From: Bacillota bacterium
Lineage (GTDB): Bacteria; Bacillota; Clostridia; Lachnospirales; Lachnospiraceae
NCBI GenBank assembly: GCA_023409835.1
Contig: JAEYQV010000137.1
Span: 1-35,010, forward strand
Direction: 5' to 3'
Length of the DNA: 35,010 nucleotides
In this document: one piece after another, positions 7,433 through 14,864 of the stretch
Position numbering within the stretch: the first letter of the stretch is position 1
Layout of the letters: each line of letters begins with the position of its first letter
Notes under the pieces: generated by a model
The model's database searches: none
What the model saw: only the letters and a program-made list of their open reading frames with translations
Told to the model about the DNA's origin: nothing
Position numbers and translations under genes: made by a program

Positions 7433-8485
7433 ATGAAGAAGGTCAGTGTCATTATTCCTTGTTATAACGCAGTAAAATTTATTGACAGGTGTATGAATTC
7501 CCTGCTCAGCCAGACAATCGGAACAGATCAGCTGGAACTGATCGTTATTAACGATGGGTCTACGGATGATACCTATACAGAGCTTTGCCGGTGGGAACAG
7601 CGATATCCCGAGCAGATGCTGGTGATTAACTGTGAACAGAATGGGAGACAGGGAACAGCAAGAAATATTGGTCTCGATTATGCCAGTGGTCAATATATCG
7701 CATATATGGATGTCGATGATTATATCGAACCGGACATGTATGAGAAGATGTATGACAAGGCTCTGGAATATGACTGTGATATGGTGGTTATCCGGTCCAA
7801 AGCATATCAGGAATATAAGTTTGGTACGATTTCTCTTGGAAGGACCGGCAAGGAGAATAGCTTCTTAGAAATCCGTAGCAAGGACGACAGAGAATACCTG
7901 CTGGATATGAATATCGGGGACGGGCCCTGTAATAAATTAATTCGGGCATCGGTGTTGAAGGATAACGACATCCGGTTCCCGGAGAAGCTATATTATGAAG
8001 ATCTTTGCTTTACAGAGCTGTTAAAGCATTATGTGAACAGCCTCTATATTATTGAGGAATATCTTTACCATCACATTATCCAGAGCAACTCGGCAGCGTT
8101 CCATACAGCTAATCCGGATCGCTATCTGGATTATCTGGACAGCTTTACGGTGGAAGAAGTTCTGCTTACCGAGCTTAAGGAGAGGGGCATCTATCAGGAA
8201 TTTCAAGTCAGGTATGAACGGGATTTCATCCTGAACGGTTATGTGGCATTGCTGCGCTTTTACCTTCGGACAGGGCAGCAGTTCCCCTATGATTCCTTCT
8301 CTTATATCCGGAGAAGAACGCTGGAGCTTTATCCGGAGTATAAGAAAAATCCCTATATCTCCATGATTCTGGCCGGTAAAGCCGGGCGAACCCTGCAGAT
8401 ATTATGTGAAAGTCTGGAACAGGAGCTCACGCCGAAATCCGTGTTAGAACTGGGGATGGCTGTCCTTTCTTCCGCCGGAAGCTAA
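7433..8485 (+). CDS. Glycosyltransferase family 2
   Basis: A 350-residue GT-A fold enzyme. It starts KKVSVIIPCYNAVKFIDRCM, has the nucleotide-binding VINDGSTDDT, GRQGTARNIGLDYA and the metal-binding DxD in YMDVDDYIEPDMYEKM. The catalytic region near YYEDLCFTELL fits inverting GT2 enzymes that add sugars to surface polysaccharides. The C-terminal 120 residues are helical and not recognised. The acceptor and donor are unknown, and no other polysaccharide genes are nearby. The ribosome site AAGGAG is rather far (14 bases) from the ATG. A weak promoter-like pair, TTGTGA (7383) and TAGTAT (7406), lies upstream with 17-base spacing. Confidence 0.85.
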   Translation: MKKVSVIIPCYNAVKFIDRCMNSLLSQTIGTDQLELIVINDGSTDDTYTELCRWEQRYPEQMLVINCEQNGRQGTARNIGLDYASGQYIAYMDVDDYIEPDMYEKMYDKALEYDCDMVVIRSKAYQEYKFGTISLGRTGKENSFLEIRSKDDREYLLDMNIGDGPCNKLIRASVLKDNDIRFPEKLYYEDLCFTELLKHYVNSLYIIEEYLYHHIIQSNSAAFHTANPDRYLDYLDSFTVEEVLLTELKERGIYQEFQVRYERDFILNGYVALLRFYLRTGQQFPYDSFSYIRRRTLELYPEYKKNPYISMILAGKAGRTLQILCESLEQELTPKSVLELGMAVLSSAGS

Positions 8486-8611
8486 ATATATCCGGCAGGA
8501 AGTAGTTGAATCCGGGCATTGACTTTCATGTAACTATAATATTGTCTATCATAAATCAACAGGACTGCAGATATGATAAAAATATATTGATATACGGAAA
8601 AGGGTGATGGA

Positions 8612-9772
8612 ATGGCAATAGCAGTAAGCAAGCTGTATAGTAACTGTGCATCGTTATATCAGATGAAGCTGATTGCAGGGCATAAGGGTCTCAATAATCT
8701 GGTTGTATGGGTACATATCGTTGAGGATCAGGAGGTAGCCTCCTTCTTACATGGTCACGAGTTGATTTTTACAGCAGGGTATATGAATAGGGATGAGCAC
8801 TGGCTGTTGGATTTTACGAAGGAACTGCATCGGATGGATACGAGTGCCTTTGTAATTAACCTTGGGCCCTATATCAAGAGTGTTCCCCGGGAGGTAATCG
8901 ATTATTGCAATGAGGTGGATATGCCATTGTTCACCATTCCCTGGAAGACCAGAATGGTAGATGTGACGCGGGATTTCTGTACCAGAATCATGCACAATGA
9001 GAACGTAGAGGCCAGTATTTCCACCACCGTTAAGGACATTATCTTCAAGGTAGGCGACCCGGAGACCCAGATCCAACAAATGGAGCGCTACGGCTATATG
9101 AGGGACTGCAGCCTATGCTTTGTGAATATATCGCTGGATAGTGTGAAGAAGGATCATGACAGTGATAATATGGAGAAGCTGAAGATTTGCGTAGAGCAGG
9201 TTGCAAGGACCAGCCAGAGGCTATTCATTTCATTTACCTATCAATCCCATCTGGTGGTAGTTCTGTCTGAGAATGAAATGGAGAATATACGGAAGTTCGT
9301 GGATGAGCTAATCAACACCGTCCGAAGAGAAAAGGAAGCCTTCTCTGTCTATGTCGGCGTCAGTACCATCATGAAGGGCTTTGTCAATCAGGATGGTAAT
9401 TTTGAGAAGGCTATGGCAGCAAATGAGATGGCCAAAAGAATGAATATCAGGGTCAATTATTATGATGATCTGGATATATATAAGGTATTACTGGCAGTAA
9501 AAGAGAAAAAGACTCTTTCAGAATTCTATAATGATGTATTTGGTAAGCTGGAGAGATATGATATGGAAAATAGTACGGATTATATGGGGTTTTTGCGAAA
9601 CTATTTAGATAATAACGGCAGTCCCCAGCTGGTTGCAGAGCAGCAATATATCCATCGGAATACAGTAAGTAACCAGCTGAAAAAGATTGAGAAGATTACA
9701 GGCTATAATCTTCTGAACCTGGAGGAGAAGGTCAGATGCAGTATCGGCTTTCTAATCAAGGATATTCTTTAA
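8612..9772 (+). CDS. PucR family transcriptional regulator of the pyrimidine island
   Basis: A 386-residue regulator with an N-terminal PucR domain (residues about 8-125, with LNNLVVWVHIVEDQEVASFL and GHELIFTAGY) and a C-terminal PucR-type helix-turn-helix (about 320-383, with QQYIHRNTVSNQLKKIEKIT). The central part is GGDEF-like in length but lacks cyclase motifs, as usual for this family. Known members such as Bacillus PucR control purine use. Placement as first gene before 17 kb of co-directional pyrimidine genes suggests it is the local activator or sensor. Its stop at 9772 is followed by a separate promoter (9820-9848), so the next genes need not be read from its own promoter. Confidence 0.85.
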   Translation: MAIAVSKLYSNCASLYQMKLIAGHKGLNNLVVWVHIVEDQEVASFLHGHELIFTAGYMNRDEHWLLDFTKELHRMDTSAFVINLGPYIKSVPREVIDYCNEVDMPLFTIPWKTRMVDVTRDFCTRIMHNENVEASISTTVKDIIFKVGDPETQIQQMERYGYMRDCSLCFVNISLDSVKKDHDSDNMEKLKICVEQVARTSQRLFISFTYQSHLVVVLSENEMENIRKFVDELINTVRREKEAFSVYVGVSTIMKGFVNQDGNFEKAMAANEMAKRMNIRVNYYDDLDIYKVLLAVKEKKTLSEFYNDVFGKLERYDMENSTDYMGFLRNYLDNNGSPQLVAEQQYIHRNTVSNQLKKIEKITGYNLLNLEEKVRCSIGFLIKDIL

Positions 9773-9819
9773 GTGAAACAACGTGTGCATTTGCACAGAA
9801 ATATCTGGTCATTGATGAA

Positions 9820-9848
9820 TTGCATCGAGAGAAGGAATTGATTATAAT
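9820..9848 (+). promoter_or_regulatory. Sigma-A type promoter before the first aminotransferase
   Basis: TTGCAT (9820-9825) and TATAAT (9843-9848) are separated by 17 bases, the same hexamers and spacing as the PII leader promoter at 1880. Transcription would start near 9855, giving a leader of about 105 bases. Confidence 0.7.
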
Positions 9849-9867
9849 TTCATGTATTCAAAGCAAT

Positions 9868-9908
9868 AGCAAAGGGGCTTGTCGGACTGACAGGCCCCTG
9901 CTTTTGTT
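9868..9908 (+). terminator. Attenuator-like terminator in the aminotransferase leader
   Basis: GGGGCTTGTC (9874-9883) pairs with GACAGGCCCC (9889-9898) with one G-U pair and the loop GGACT, followed by TGCTTTTG. It lies about 20 bases after the predicted start of transcription and directly before element copy 2. Confidence 0.75.
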
Positions 9909-9909
9909 A

Positions 9910-9939
9910 GCGGTTGGCTGCCACAGGCAGACAATCCGG
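9910..9939 (+). promoter_or_regulatory. Leader RNA element, copy 2 (30-nt hairpin)
   Basis: Starts GCGGTTGG, ends CAATCCGG, with CTGCC/GGCAG arms around loop ACA. It differs from copy 1 at two loop positions. The ribosome site AAGGAGG follows within ten bases. Confidence 0.6.
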
Positions 9940-9960
9940 TTAAATAAGGAGGATGATTCT

Positions 9961-11325
9961 ATGACCGGTAATGAGATAACCAGCACACTGAAGGCATATA
10001 ACCTGCAGTCCTGGAGCAAGCAGAGGGGATTGAACCCGATTCCTGTTAAGAGAGCAGAAGGAATTTACTTCTGGGATTATGATGGTAATCGTTATTCGGA
10101 TATGTCAGCTCAGCTTGTGAATATGAACGTTGGTTTTGGTAATAAGGCAATCGCCGATGCCATTAAGGAACAGGTGGATCAATTTTGCTACCTATCCCCC
10201 TCTTATGGTGTTGAGGCCAGAGCAAAGCTGGCTAAGAAAATTATTGAGCTGATGCCGGATAACATGGGTAAGGTATTTTTTACGAACGCAGGTGCGGAAG
10301 CTAACGAAAATGCGGTAAAAATGGCCCGCATGTTTACCGGCAGGAATAAGGTGTTCAGCCGTTACAGAAGCTACCATGGCTCCTCCTTCGGAGCAGGTAA
10401 TCTGACCGGTGAGCCCAGGAGATATCCCTTGGAACCCGGCATCCCCGGATTTGTAAAATTCTTTGATCCCTATATTTATCGGGAGGCGATTCAATTTGAA
10501 TCGGAAGAGGCAGCTACAAAATACTATCTGGCGAAGCTCAGGGAACAGATTATCTATGAAGGACCGGGAAGTGTAGCAGCAATCGTTCTGGAGACAGTGA
10601 CGGGGTCCAATGGAATTATTATTCCGCCGAAGGGTTATCTTCCGGGTGTGAGAGCAATCTGTGATGAGTTTGGAATTATGATGGTCTGTGATGAAGTAAT
10701 GTCAGGCTGGGGCAGAACGGGTAAGATGTTTGCCTTTGAGAATTTTGGTATAAAGCCGGATATCGTAACCTTTGCCAAAGGCGTCACCTGCGGTTATGTA
10801 CCCCTGGGCGGAGTCGTAGTAAGTAAGGAGATCGCACAGTATTTTGATGATCACCTATTATCCTGCGGTCTAACCTATAGCGGTCACCCTCTGGCCTGTG
10901 CAGCAGGGGTTGCCTGTGTGAATTATTATGAAGAGGCGGATATTTTAGAGCATGTGAATGAGGTCGGTACAGTCCTGGGTAATCAGCTGGAGGCAATGAA
11001 AGCAGCACATCCCTGTGTGGGAGATGTGCGTTACATCGGTCTGTTCTCCGCAGTTGAACTGGTAAAGGATAAGATCACAAAGGAACCCCTGGTTCCATAC
11101 GGAAAGGATCCCGAGGGTGTAATGGGGAAGATAGTCGGAAGACTGAAGGAGAAGCGGTTTATGACCTATTCCCATGAGAATATGCTTCTGGTAACACCTC
11201 CCCTGATCATCACGGAGAAGCAGCTGACAGAGGAGCTGGTGAAGCTGGATCAGGTACTTACCCAGGTGGATAATGAACTTCTCTGCAGTAGCTCGAATTC
11301 ACTGGTGCAGGAATGTGTTATATGA
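9961..11325 (+). CDS. Class III aminotransferase, beta-alanine/taurine type
   Basis: A 454-residue PLP enzyme of fold type I, class III. The cofactor lysine is Lys273 in FAKGVTCG, the pyridine-binding Asp is in CDEVMSGWGRTG, and TNAGAEANENAVKMAR and RSYHGSSFGAG form the phosphate-binding region. The N terminus (WSKQRGLNPIPVKRAEGIYFWDYDG) resembles taurine or omega-amino-acid aminotransferases. In this island the likely reaction is beta-alanine (or 3-aminoisobutyrate) plus 2-oxoglutarate or pyruvate to the semialdehyde plus glutamate or alanine. Taurine is an alternative substrate, as the families overlap. The ATG at 9961 follows AAGGAGG; the frame upstream of it is leader RNA, not protein. 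Confidence 0.85.
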   Translation: MTGNEITSTLKAYNLQSWSKQRGLNPIPVKRAEGIYFWDYDGNRYSDMSAQLVNMNVGFGNKAIADAIKEQVDQFCYLSPSYGVEARAKLAKKIIELMPDNMGKVFFTNAGAEANENAVKMARMFTGRNKVFSRYRSYHGSSFGAGNLTGEPRRYPLEPGIPGFVKFFDPYIYREAIQFESEEAATKYYLAKLREQIIYEGPGSVAAIVLETVTGSNGIIIPPKGYLPGVRAICDEFGIMMVCDEVMSGWGRTGKMFAFENFGIKPDIVTFAKGVTCGYVPLGGVVVSKEIAQYFDDHLLSCGLTYSGHPLACAAGVACVNYYEEADILEHVNEVGTVLGNQLEAMKAAHPCVGDVRYIGLFSAVELVKDKITKEPLVPYGKDPEGVMGKIVGRLKEKRFMTYSHENMLLVTPPLIITEKQLTEELVKLDQVLTQVDNELLCSSSNSLVQECVI

Positions 11326-11424
11326 TAGGAATTAGAATTTCTTTATTGTAAGAGGAGTGATAAGGGCAGGGAACGACGGCTGCTATTATGTGCAAGTGCA
11401 CATGGATAAATGGTTTGCTGCCCA

Positions 11425-11453
11425 TTGTATATTGAAAATATATTTGATAATAT
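11425..11453 (+). promoter_or_regulatory. Possible promoter for the amino-acid ABC transporter
   Basis: TTGTAT (11425-11430) and TAATAT (11448-11453) are 17 bases apart. The hexamers are weaker than at 1880 and 9820, but the layout (promoter, terminator, element, gene) is the same. The remaining intergenic part from 11326 shows nothing else. Confidence 0.4.
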
Positions 11454-11474
11454 GAGTCATCATAAAAATTGCAA

Positions 11475-11508
11475 CGGAGCACCCGAATCATCAGGTGCTC
11501 CGTTTTGC
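11475..11508 (+). terminator. Terminator in the ABC transporter leader
   Basis: Perfect 9-bp stem CGGAGCACC (11475-11483) / GGTGCTCCG (11494-11502) followed by TTTTGC. It may end the aminotransferase transcript, attenuate the leader from the possible promoter at 11425, or both. Confidence 0.8.
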
Positions 11509-11512
11509 ATTC

Positions 11513-11578
11513 ATGACAAGTGAAACGACGGATCGTTTCGTCATGTAAGCGGATGGCTGCCACAGGCAGACAATCCGG
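11513..11578 (+). promoter_or_regulatory. Leader RNA element, copy 3 (two hairpins)
   Basis: First hairpin: ATGAC (11513-11517) / GTCAT (11540-11544) enclosing GAAACGA-CGGA-TCGTTTC. This aligns with the ACAAGTGAAACGA part of copy 1. Second hairpin: the 30-nt core at 11549-11578, with one change from copy 2 (GCGGATGG) that turns a U-U position into a pairing A-U. The ribosome site AGGAGG follows at about ten bases. Confidence 0.6.
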
Positions 11579-11600
11579 ATCATTGAAAGGAGGAGTAATT

Positions 11601-12590
11601 ATGAAAAGATTTATAAGAAAGCTAAAGGGTATAATGCTTACGGTAACGTTGGTTTTCACCATGCTGGTTCTATCCGGCTGTTCCTCGGAGTCGAAGGAAG
11701 GTACGAAGGAAGCTGCAGGCGAAACGAAAGTCACGGACACCGATCCGAAGGCAACGGGTGATGCGTCAGCAACCAGTGCTCCTACGGGGGAGGAAGTCAG
11801 TGACACATTGAAAAAGCTTCGAGAGAAAGGTACCTTAATCGCAGGCTCCTCGGGAGATGCACCATTTGCCTACATTGACCAGAAAACAGGCGAATTCTCC
11901 GGTGTGGATGCAGAAATCATTAAGGAAGTCGCCAAGAGACTGGGCATCGGAAAGGTAGAGATGTCACTAATACCCTTCTCGGAGCTGATCCTGAACCTGA
12001 ATTCGGGAAATATCGATATTATCACAGATTGCATGTATATCAGGGCGGATCGTGCAGAACAGGTATATTTTGGTGAAATCTGGTATACACAGGGTGGAGG
12101 ACTCCTGGTTCCGAAGGAAGGTACGATAAGCGGGATTACTGATTTTAATCCGGCATCCACGGTTATCGGCTACACACCGGGTACCGTTTGGCAGACGACG
12201 GTGGAGGGTTGGAAGGAAGCCGGGTTAATTAAGGAGGCAAGAGCAACCGGTGATCAGTCGGAATCCATCGTGGCTTTACAATATAATAAGATAGATGCCT
12301 TCCTTACGGACTCTACAGTACTTGAAAACCTGTTTGCCAACTCTCCGGACACTGTGGAGGGGTTAAAGCTTGCAGAGAACTATGTGGATGATGAGACCAC
12401 CATCGGAAGAATAGCACCCTCTGTAACCTTTGATAATATCGCATTTATGAAGGAAGTAGATGCAGTAGTTGCAGAGCTTAGGGAGGAAGGCTTTATTGAA
12501 CAGGTATTTAAGGATTATGGGCTGGACCCCTCCCTTCATATGATAACGAACGAGGAACGGACCCACGACATCAATACCAGAACAGAATAG
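11601..12590 (+). CDS. Amino-acid ABC transporter substrate-binding lipoprotein
   Basis: A 329-residue binding protein of SBP family 3, with a lipoprotein signal ending LSGC (Cys27 region) and a Thr/Lys/Asp-rich linker to about residue 65. The ligand-binding domain starts LREKGTLIAGSSGDAPFAYID and has TGEFSGVDAEIIKEVAKRLG and the hinge-region pattern NIDIITDCMYIRADRAEQVYF. The general look is that of amino-acid or ectoine-type binding proteins. Its neighbours are the cognate ATPase (44 bases on) and permease. In this island an amino-acid-like ligand such as beta-alanine or a carbamoyl amino acid is plausible, but this is inference. The ATG at 11601 follows GGAGG, after element copy 3. Confidence 0.85.
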   Translation: MKRFIRKLKGIMLTVTLVFTMLVLSGCSSESKEGTKEAAGETKVTDTDPKATGDASATSAPTGEEVSDTLKKLREKGTLIAGSSGDAPFAYIDQKTGEFSGVDAEIIKEVAKRLGIGKVEMSLIPFSELILNLNSGNIDIITDCMYIRADRAEQVYFGEIWYTQGGGLLVPKEGTISGITDFNPASTVIGYTPGTVWQTTVEGWKEAGLIKEARATGDQSESIVALQYNKIDAFLTDSTVLENLFANSPDTVEGLKLAENYVDDETTIGRIAPSVTFDNIAFMKEVDAVVAELREEGFIEQVFKDYGLDPSLHMITNEERTHDINTRTE

Positions 12591-12634
12591 AAAATCGCTG
12601 AACGTTTTATCCGGGTCAGAAGGAGGCGAATAAA

Positions 12635-13369
12635 ATGGCATTACTGGAAATCAAAGGCTTGCAGAAGAGCTTTGGGGATTTAAAGGTGTTAAAGGATATT
12701 AATATAGTAATCGAAGAGGGAGAGGTCCTGGTATTGATCGGGCCCTCCGGTTCCGGAAAAAGTACCTTGCTACGGTGTCTCAACCTCTTAGAGGTACCTA
12801 CCGGCGGTGAAATCAGCTATAACGGTGATAATATATTGAAGCAGAAATTTGATGTCCGGAGCTACAGAAGGAATGTCGGAATGTGCTTTCAACGCTTCAA
12901 CCTGTTTCCCTTCATGACAGTACTTGACAACATTACCTATGCCCCAATCCATAATCTGAAGAAGAAAAAGGCTGAGGCACAGGTCAAAGCCCTGGAGCTG
13001 CTGGAAAAGGTCGGCCTCGCCGATAAGGCAAACGTCTATCCGGAGACTCTGTCCGGCGGACAGCAGCAACGAGTGGCAATCGCTCGTGCCTTGGCGATGG
13101 ATCCTAAGATTATGCTGTTTGATGAACCTACTTCTGCCTTGGACCCGGAGTTGGTAGGAGATGTCCTCAATGTAATGAGAGAGCTTGCGGAGGAAGGAAT
13201 GACGATGGCCGTTGTCACCCATGAAATGGGCTTTGCGAAAGAGGTTGCAGACAGGGTAATTTTCATGGACGGTGGTTATGTGGTAGAGGACAGCACACCG
13301 GAGGAGATGTTTACCAACCCCAAGCAGACAAGAACGAAGGAATTTCTATATCGTGTAGTAAACAAATAG
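12635..13369 (+). CDS. Polar amino-acid ABC transporter ATP-binding protein
   Basis: A 244-residue ATPase of the GlnQ type that powers the importer encoded on both sides. Walker A is GPSGSGKST (residues 34-42), the Q loop is in MCFQRFNLFPFMTVLDNI, the signature is LSGGQQQRVAIARAL, Walker B is IMLFDEPTSALDPE and the switch His is in VVTHEMGFAKEVADRV. It ends 19 bases before the permease gene and follows the binding protein at 44 bases, with its own AAGGAGG site. Confidence 0.92.
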   Translation: MALLEIKGLQKSFGDLKVLKDINIVIEEGEVLVLIGPSGSGKSTLLRCLNLLEVPTGGEISYNGDNILKQKFDVRSYRRNVGMCFQRFNLFPFMTVLDNITYAPIHNLKKKKAEAQVKALELLEKVGLADKANVYPETLSGGQQQRVAIARALAMDPKIMLFDEPTSALDPELVGDVLNVMRELAEEGMTMAVVTHEMGFAKEVADRVIFMDGGYVVEDSTPEEMFTNPKQTRTKEFLYRVVNK

Positions 13370-13388
13370 CACTTAGGAGGGTAGGCAT

Positions 13389-14105
13389 ATGAGAGTATTG
13401 GAAAACCTGAATTTTCCGAAGGCAATTGATGAATTGCTTCCTAAGCTGCTTGGTGATGCACTGCGTATTGTTATAATGACAACAATAGTAGGCTTCCTAT
13501 TCGCCATTATCTTTGGATTTGTTCTTGCCTTAGGAAGAGTAGCAAAAAACAAGCTTTTAAACCGTATCATTATCGTGTTTCAGGAGTTTATCCGGGGGAC
13601 CCCTCTTCTGGTACAGATGGTATATATCTATTATGTAATTCCCCTTCTGATCGAAATCGTCGTAAGTCTGATAGGTGTACGGGATTTTTCGTTCACTATG
13701 AAATCAACTACAGCAGGTATCATCGGTCTTGCCGTAAATTACGGAACCTATATTTCGGAGGTAATCCGATCTGCGATTATTTCAATTGACCATGGGCAGA
13801 CAGAAGCGGCATTGGCATTAGGCTGTTCTCCTCTGCAGGCAATGTTCGACATTGTAATTCCCCAGGCCTTCCGTAATTCCATTCCGGTATTCGGTAATTA
13901 TCTGGTCATGATGGTGAAGGATACTTCTTTAATGGCCTATATCACGGCACAGGAATTCCTTATGACGACGAAGGCCTATACGGCTCAGACTTTTCTGACA
14001 ATAGAATCCTATACCATCGTAGCCGGCGTCTATCTGGTAATCTGTATACCACTGGCCTTCATCATCAAATTACTGGAACGTAAATTAAATAGAGGGAGAC
14101 GATAA
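13389..14105 (+). CDS. Polar amino-acid ABC transporter permease
   Basis: A 238-residue HisM/GlnP-type permease with about five membrane segments. The family motif near EFIRGTPLLVQMVYIYYVIPLL is present, and the cytoplasmic EAA loop that contacts the ATPase reads HGQTEAALALGCSPLQAMFDIVIPQA. The gene is preceded by TTAGGAGG. A single permease would act as a homodimer with the ATPase at 12635 and the lipoprotein at 11601. The next gene follows after 29 bases. Confidence 0.92.
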   Translation: MRVLENLNFPKAIDELLPKLLGDALRIVIMTTIVGFLFAIIFGFVLALGRVAKNKLLNRIIIVFQEFIRGTPLLVQMVYIYYVIPLLIEIVVSLIGVRDFSFTMKSTTAGIIGLAVNYGTYISEVIRSAIISIDHGQTEAALALGCSPLQAMFDIVIPQAFRNSIPVFGNYLVMMVKDTSLMAYITAQEFLMTTKAYTAQTFLTIESYTIVAGVYLVICIPLAFIIKLLERKLNRGRR

Positions 14106-14134
14106 CGCTTCCGTTCAACAGGAGGGATTCTAAG

Positions 14135-14746
14135 ATGAAGAGATATATTATTACGATTAGTAGGGAATTTGGCTGCAATGCCCGTGAAATAGGACGCACC
14201 CTTGCCAGCAGGCTTGGAGTTCCCTTCTATGATAAGGATCTGGTCGATCTGGCAGCAGAGAAGGCCGGTGTCAATAGAGAAGTCATTAAGGAATCGGATG
14301 AAGTCATGAATAAGAAACAGAATCGATTGTTTGACGAATTTGGATATGGCTCATCCACGACATTTTTTTCAGAGAAAGCAATTAACGCCCAAGCGCAGGT
14401 GATACATGAGATTGCCAACAGGAAAGAATCCTGTATTATGTTTGGACGCTGTTCCGATTATATCCTGAGAGAATATCCCAACGTCCTGAACTTCTTCTTC
14501 TATGCACCGATGAACTGGAAGATCAGTCATATCGCCAGAACCTATGAGCTGACAGTAAAAAATGCCGAGAAGATGATTAATCGGATCGACAAACAGCGAC
14601 ACAATTATTATAAGTATGTAACAGGTATGAATCGAGGAGACAGATCAGGTAAGCATGTCATGCTGGATGTAAGTGTGTATGGTGTGGAGGGTAGTGTGGA
14701 GCTGCTTTCGGAGGCGGTGCGAATTAGATTTTCAGAGGAGAAGTAA
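14135..14746 (+). CDS. Cytidylate kinase-like family protein
   Basis: A 203-residue protein of the cytidylate kinase-like family (Cytidylate_kin2 pattern). It starts YIITISREFGCNAREIGRTLASRLGVPFYD; the first loop, SREFGCNAREIG, takes the place of a P-loop but lacks the usual GxGKS/T, as in relatives with SRQFGSGGREIG. Later motifs are CIMFGRCSDYILRE and MINRIDKQRHNYYKYVTG, a region with basic residues fitting a phosphate-binding lid. True nucleotide kinase activity is not proven for this family. It lies 29 bases after the permease, so it is co-transcribed; why an importer operon carries it is not clear. Confidence 0.8.
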   Translation: MKRYIITISREFGCNAREIGRTLASRLGVPFYDKDLVDLAAEKAGVNREVIKESDEVMNKKQNRLFDEFGYGSSTTFFSEKAINAQAQVIHEIANRKESCIMFGRCSDYILREYPNVLNFFFYAPMNWKISHIARTYELTVKNAEKMINRIDKQRHNYYKYVTGMNRGDRSGKHVMLDVSVYGVEGSVELLSEAVRIRFSEEK

Positions 14747-14753
14747 AGACAAC

Positions 14754-14800
14754 AAAGCTGTTGCAGACATTCATTGAGGAATGTCGCAGCAGCTTTTCAT
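14754..14800 (+). terminator. Terminator between the kinase-like gene and the second aminotransferase
   Basis: Outer arms AAAGCTGTTGC (14754-14764) and GCAGCAGCTTT (14786-14796) pair with one G-U; inner GACATTC (14766-14772) / GAATGTC (14779-14785) closes a six-base loop ATTGAG. TTTTC follows, then element copy 4. No promoter was seen between the kinase-like gene and this hairpin, so downstream genes would depend on read-through. Confidence 0.75.
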
Positions 14801-14802
14801 TA

Positions 14803-14832
14803 GCGGTTGTCTGCTACAGATAGACAATCCGG
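14803..14832 (+). promoter_or_regulatory. Leader RNA element, copy 4 (30-nt hairpin)
   Basis: Starts GCGGTTGT, ends CAATCCGG. It differs from copy 2 at four positions. The G-A apposition of the other copies becomes a U-A pair, so TTGTCT/AGACAA forms a continuous 6-bp stem with a larger loop. AAGGAGGG follows about 18 bases downstream. Confidence 0.6.
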
Positions 14833-14864
14833 TTATTAATACTCGATCAAGGAGGGAATCTATT

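Noticed and set aside
8519..8540. Promoter TTGACT ... TATAAT before pucR
   Set aside because: The two hexamers are only 10 bases apart, too close for a sigma-A promoter. The TATAAT at 8535 may still function with a poor -35 box, but I cannot support it.
9874..9939. ANTAR dual-hexaloop antitermination site as explanation of all leader elements
   Set aside because: Only the loop at 14773-14778 and an alternative loop in copy 3 have A at position 1 and G at position 4. Copies 1 and 2 do not form paired hexaloops, so the family cannot be claimed.
9736..9960. N-terminal extension of aminotransferase 1 starting at 9736
   Set aside because: The extension overlaps pucR, the promoter, the terminator and the RNA element, and the enzyme family begins near the ATG at 9961.
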